14,614 nucleotides of DNA from Acidobacteriota bacterium (lineage in GTDB: Bacteria; Acidobacteriota; Terriglobia; UBA7540). Positions 12,156-14,614 of the stretch are shown here, piece after piece. The stretch's first letter is position 1, and the number at the start of each line of letters is the position of its first letter. The stretch is taken from assembly GCA_021827255.1 (NCBI GenBank), contig JAKAWO010000039.1:1-14614 (forward strand), given 5' to 3'. A model generated the notes under the pieces. That model made no database searches and was not told the origin of the DNA. It worked only from the letters and a program-made list of their open reading frames with translations. The translations under genes and the position numbers were made by a program.

Positions 12156-12184
12156 TTGATAAATCTCTTTTGATCATTCATCAT
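12156..12184 (+). promoter_or_regulatory. Candidate promoter for a leaderless PASTA transcript
   Basis: TTGATA (12156-12161), a 17-nt spacer and CATCAT (12179-12184) match the sigma70 consensus at 9 of 12 positions. The expected start of transcription, near 12191, falls at the ATG 12193. The gene has no clear Shine-Dalgarno, which fits a leaderless message. Confidence 0.35.
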
Positions 12185-12188
12185 GATC
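12172..12188. repeat. GATCAT/ATGATC inverted repeat at the PASTA start
   Basis: GATCAT (12172-12177) and ATGATC (12183-12188) are perfect inverted copies with a 5-nt spacer. The site overlaps the candidate -10 box and lies 4 nt before the ATG, a position suited to a repressor operator. Confidence 0.45.
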
Positions 12189-12192
12189 GAAG

Positions 12193-12921
12193 ATGAGTGT
12201 GCGCGCCAAAATCCGGACACTTTTCCGGCTGCTTTTCTTAGCCCTGATTCTGGTCACCGTGGGTGTGGTTTCGGCCATCACTACCATCCGCCTGACGGTG
12301 CACGGTCGGCAGGAACAATTGCCGAACCTGGCCGGCCAGTCCGCCGATAAGGCGAGACAACTGCTGGCAGCGCTTGGACTGGAGATGAGGGTTGAGGATA
12401 AGTTGTATAGCAGCCGAATACCTGCGGGCGATATTCTCTCTCAGATGCCGCCCGTAGGTTCATTGGTGCGGCCACAGCAGCAGGTGCATGTGCTCGTGAG
12501 CCTGGGCCCGCCGCAGGTGACGGTGCCGAACGCCATTGGATCTAGCCTGCGAGCGGCGCGGATCGTCTCCATCCAACAAGGGCTCACGATCGGCGACATT
12601 GCCTCGGTCTTTTGGCCTGCGGGCGGGCCCGGCCAGGTTGTGGCGCAGGATCCGCAGCCCTCCGCGGCGGACGTGCGAAGTCCCGCCGTCAACTTTTTGG
12701 TCTCGCTCGGCGACGCCCCACTCGCCTTCCTTTGTCCCAGCTTTGTCGGCCAGTCGCTCTCGGAAGCCCGCCTCGAGCTTGCCCAAGGTGGGTTTAATAG
12801 CCTGCAGGTTACCCCCGTCTCGTCCACTGGAGAGCCCACCGGCACGGTGATCCAGCAGGTGCCGCTTCCCGGAAGCAAGATTACCCCCGGCACGGTTTTC
12901 GATTTCGAGGTTGCAAAGTAG
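12193..12921 (+). CDS. Membrane-anchored PASTA-domain protein without kinase
   Basis: The protein has 242 residues. A short basic N-terminus (RAKIR) is followed by one membrane helix at about 10-33, so the rest should lie outside the cytoplasmic membrane. Three PASTA domains follow: about 40-105 (LPNLAGQSADKARQLL), 106-173 (VTVPNAIGSSLRAARIV) and 174-242 (CPSFVGQSLSEARLEL). PASTA domains bind muropeptides or beta-lactams in PASTA kinases and class-A penicillin-binding proteins, but here no kinase or transpeptidase domain is present, so it is a free-standing envelope sensor, adaptor or wall-binding protein. The start is ATG 12193, lacking a good ribosome binding site; GTG 12199, two codons later, sits 6 nt after GAAG and could be used instead. 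It converges with homoserine dehydrogenase, 48 bp away. Confidence 0.88.
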   Translation: MSVRAKIRTLFRLLFLALILVTVGVVSAITTIRLTVHGRQEQLPNLAGQSADKARQLLAALGLEMRVEDKLYSSRIPAGDILSQMPPVGSLVRPQQQVHVLVSLGPPQVTVPNAIGSSLRAARIVSIQQGLTIGDIASVFWPAGGPGQVVAQDPQPSAADVRSPAVNFLVSLGDAPLAFLCPSFVGQSLSEARLELAQGGFNSLQVTPVSSTGEPTGTVIQQVPLPGSKITPGTVFDFEVAK

Positions 12922-12969
12922 AGGACGGAACCGAAAAGCGAAAAGGCGCGCTGGCGTTGCGGAAGCGAA

Positions 12970-14316
12970 TCACGGTAAATCGGCGAACCTCAAGAGCACC
13001 GGCTTTTGAGCGAGAAAACTGAGGCGGGAGATTTCCCGAACCGCCTTGGCCACGCGCTTTTCCTGAGTGGGCTCGAGGGTCATTACAAATGGCAGGTGTC
13101 GCTGGGGCATGCCCGGCTCCTGAAGGACGGAATCAATGTTGATGCGATGCCGCGCCAGGAGGGCGCAGACCCGCGCCAAAATGCCGGGCCGATCGCGAAC
13201 CACAAGTCGCAGATAAGTAGCAACCACATCCTCGTCGGGAGAAACGATGCGGGCAGGATGCCAATGCGCATAGCCGAGCGGCGTTGCTCCCGCGCCCCCC
13301 GCCGCTAAAGTCCGGGCGATCTCCACCACGTCGGAGAGCACCGCCACGCCGGTCGGCTCACCCCCCGCGCCGCGGCCGGTCAGCGTGGTGACTCCGCCCT
13401 TGTTGCCCACGAGCATAATGCCGTTGGTGGGGCCGTGAACGCTGGCGAGTTGCGAGGCGCGCGGAATCATCAGCGGGCGCACAAAGATTTCCAAGCGGCC
13501 GCGGGGTTGCCGCCGGGCAACCCCCACCAGCCGAACCGTGCGGTCCAGGCGGCGAGCGTAAGCGAAGTCCACTTGGTCAATCTCCTGAATGCCCTGGGTG
13601 GGAATGTCCTTCACGGGCACCGCTTGGCCGAAGCACACCATGGCGAGGATGGCAATTTTGTATCGAGCGTCGAACCCCGCGACGTCAAAGGTGGGGTCAG
13701 GCTCCGCGTAGCCCTTCTGCTGGGCCTCGGCGAGGGCCGTCCGAAAGGTGGCGCCCCGCCGTTCCATTTCCGTCAGAATATAGTTGGTGGTTCCATTCAG
13801 AATGCCAAAAACGGCGTCAAAATGTTCTCCGGCCAGCCCCTCGCGGATGGCATGGAGGATGGGCGTGCCGCCCGCCACCGTGGCTTCAATACCGAGGCTC
13901 AGGCGGCGAGCGCGGCTGCGCTCGACCAACTCCACGCCGTGCTCGGCGACCAACTGCTTGTTGGCGGTGACCAGATGTTTGCCGGCGTCGAGCGCGGCGA
14001 AAGCGATGGCGCGCGCCGTCGGAAGCTCACCGACCAGCTCGATGACGATATCGATGGCTGGATCACCGACCACCTCCTTCCAATCGGTCGTTATCTCAAT
14101 GGGTTGCCCAAACCAAGAGAGATCCTTGTCGTGAATGGTGCGCGAGCAGACCCGTTGAAGTTCAATCCGGCAGCCCAGGCGGCGCTCGATTTCCGCGCCA
14201 TGCTCCTTCAGGACTCGCAGCGTTCCTGTGCCCACCGTCCCGACGCCGATCAAGCCGAGGCGAATGGCGCGCGGGCGCTTCGCAGTCTCAGAAATTCCGA
14301 CCGTTCGATTCCCCAT
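12970..14316 (-). CDS. hom: Homoserine dehydrogenase with C-terminal ACT domain
   Basis: This 448-residue cytosolic enzyme reduces aspartate semialdehyde to homoserine with NAD(P)H, the branch point to threonine, methionine and isoleucine. Residues 20-31 carry the nucleotide-binding LGLIGVGTVGTG loop; TANK (117-120), ATVAGGTPIL (145-154) and NGTTN (174-178) are family motifs. The substrate and catalytic residues corresponding to yeast Glu208, Asp219 and Lys223 are present as E205 (GYAEPDPT), D216 and K220. Residues about 366-445 form an ACT domain (RDRPGILARVCALLARHRINI), the usual site of threonine feedback inhibition. Length is normal for the ACT-bearing bacterial type. ATG 14316 follows GAAGGGA with a 5-nt spacer. 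No threonine synthase, homoserine kinase or aspartokinase gene is adjacent; the upstream gene, 86 bp away on the same strand, is unrelated. Confidence 0.95.
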   Translation of the reverse strand: MGNRTVGISETAKRPRAIRLGLIGVGTVGTGTLRVLKEHGAEIERRLGCRIELQRVCSRTIHDKDLSWFGQPIEITTDWKEVVGDPAIDIVIELVGELPTARAIAFAALDAGKHLVTANKQLVAEHGVELVERSRARRLSLGIEATVAGGTPILHAIREGLAGEHFDAVFGILNGTTNYILTEMERRGATFRTALAEAQQKGYAEPDPTFDVAGFDARYKIAILAMVCFGQAVPVKDIPTQGIQEIDQVDFAYARRLDRTVRLVGVARRQPRGRLEIFVRPLMIPRASQLASVHGPTNGIMLVGNKGGVTTLTGRGAGGEPTGVAVLSDVVEIARTLAAGGAGATPLGYAHWHPARIVSPDEDVVATYLRLVVRDRPGILARVCALLARHRINIDSVLQEPGMPQRHLPFVMTLEPTQEKRVAKAVREISRLSFLAQKPVLLRFADLP

Positions 14317-14402
14317 TCGTTTCCCTTCGCGCGGCGCCGAACGTCCGCTCCTCTAACGAGCCGCCGCTCGGCTTCAGATGTCCAACGTTGGCGAAAAACC
14401 AT

Positions 14403-14614
14403 TCACCATTCAAACTCCACCCGGGTCCGACGTGTCACAAATTCATCATAAGGGGACACGCGCAGTGTTTGAATATGACGGAGGTCGTCCGTGTAGGCAA
14501 GCAAAATGGTCAGCTCGTTCCGGCCACCAAAATTCAGGAAAGGCTCCGGGAGATAGAAATCCTTTTGCGGCCCAATGGTCACATAGCGGCCCACGAATTT
14601 TCCGTTCAAGTAGA
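14403..14614 (-). CDS. C-terminal fragment of a probable glycosidase, sugar-binding jelly roll
   Basis: Only the last 70 codons are in the window; the frame stays open through the right edge (YLNGKFVGRY before TTG 14609), so the gene continues beyond it. The segment YLNGKFVGRYVTIGPQKDFY, then LPEPFLNFGGRNELTILLAY, closely resembles the final galactose-binding-like beta-sandwich of family 35 beta-galactosidases, where NGxxxGRYWxxGPQxxxYVPxxxLxxGxN is typical. It may therefore be a beta-galactosidase or a related glycan-active enzyme; other multi-domain glycosidases carry the same module. The stop TGA (14405-14403) leaves 86 bp before homoserine dehydrogenase on the same strand. Confidence 0.7.
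   Translation of the reverse strand, partial: YLNGKFVGRYVTIGPQKDFYLPEPFLNFGGRNELTILLAYTDDLRHIQTLRVSPYDEFVTRRTRVEFEW

Larger units (their letters stand above)
11872..12192. other. Divergent promoter region between LutA-like and PASTA genes
   Basis: This 321 bp region contains candidate promoters in both directions, annotated separately, and a GATCAT/ATGATC inverted repeat just before the PASTA start. A minus-strand ORF (12056 to 11868) runs through it and overlaps the LutA ATG by ATGA, but it starts with TTG without a ribosome binding site and its 62 residues match nothing I recognise, so it is not called. Confidence 0.5.

Noticed and set aside
13570..13600. Gln241 in PTQGI of homoserine dehydrogenase where many homologs have Glu (EGI), suggesting an inactive enzyme.
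   Set aside because: The residues matching yeast Glu208, Asp219 and Lys223 are E205, D216 and K220, all present; position 241 is not one of them.
13435..14451. A 338-codon plus-strand ORF opposite homoserine dehydrogenase.
   Set aside because: It is fully explained as the reverse complement of a certain gene; no domain or ribosome binding site is seen.

Overview
This 14.6 kb window looks like a chromosomal segment of a GC-rich Acidobacteriota bacterium. That is inferred from gene content: a VWFA-related exported protein, a very large SBBP-repeat/choice-of-anchor-D protein, and an Oar-like TonB-dependent receptor with an N-terminal carboxypeptidase-regulatory-like domain are a typical acidobacterial mix. 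No rRNA, tRNA, CRISPR array, transposase or phage gene was seen.

Layout: 1-598 has no convincing protein gene but carries two leftward sigma70-like promoters. 599-1564 (+) encodes the exported VWFA-like protein; its stop overlaps that of the convergent gene 1561-2757 (-), an MGDG-synthase-like glycosyltransferase. After a 218 bp spacer with curious short ORFs comes 2976-7196 (-), a 1406-residue surface-type protein with seven SBBP repeats, three choice-of-anchor-D domains, Ig-like domains and an unusual C-terminus (two hydrophobic segments, then a lipobox-like Cys-Gly5). A 392 bp divergent control region (7197-7588) separates it from the TonB-dependent receptor 7589-10807 (+), which ends in a clear intrinsic terminator. 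A structured spacer follows (perfect 12 bp inverted repeat and a sequence resembling part of a cobalamin riboswitch). Then come a LutA/YkgE-type CCG-domain protein (-), a stand-alone membrane-anchored PASTA protein (+), homoserine dehydrogenase (-), and the C-terminal end of a probable beta-galactosidase/sugar-binding jelly-roll protein (-) cut by the window edge.

How they work together: the genes alternate strands and mostly form single-gene units, so no multi-gene pathway or defence system is evident. Four of the eight products are exported or membrane-anchored (VWFA-like, SBBP, TonB receptor, PASTA), one probably modifies membrane lipids, and two are cytosolic metabolic proteins (LutA-like, homoserine dehydrogenase). 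The edge fragment is probably a glycan-active enzyme. The most interesting signals are the repeated C-terminal membrane/lipobox module of the SBBP protein, the apparent in-frame intrusion of three intergenic-type repeats into its 5' coding region, and the structured non-coding segments around the TonB receptor gene.
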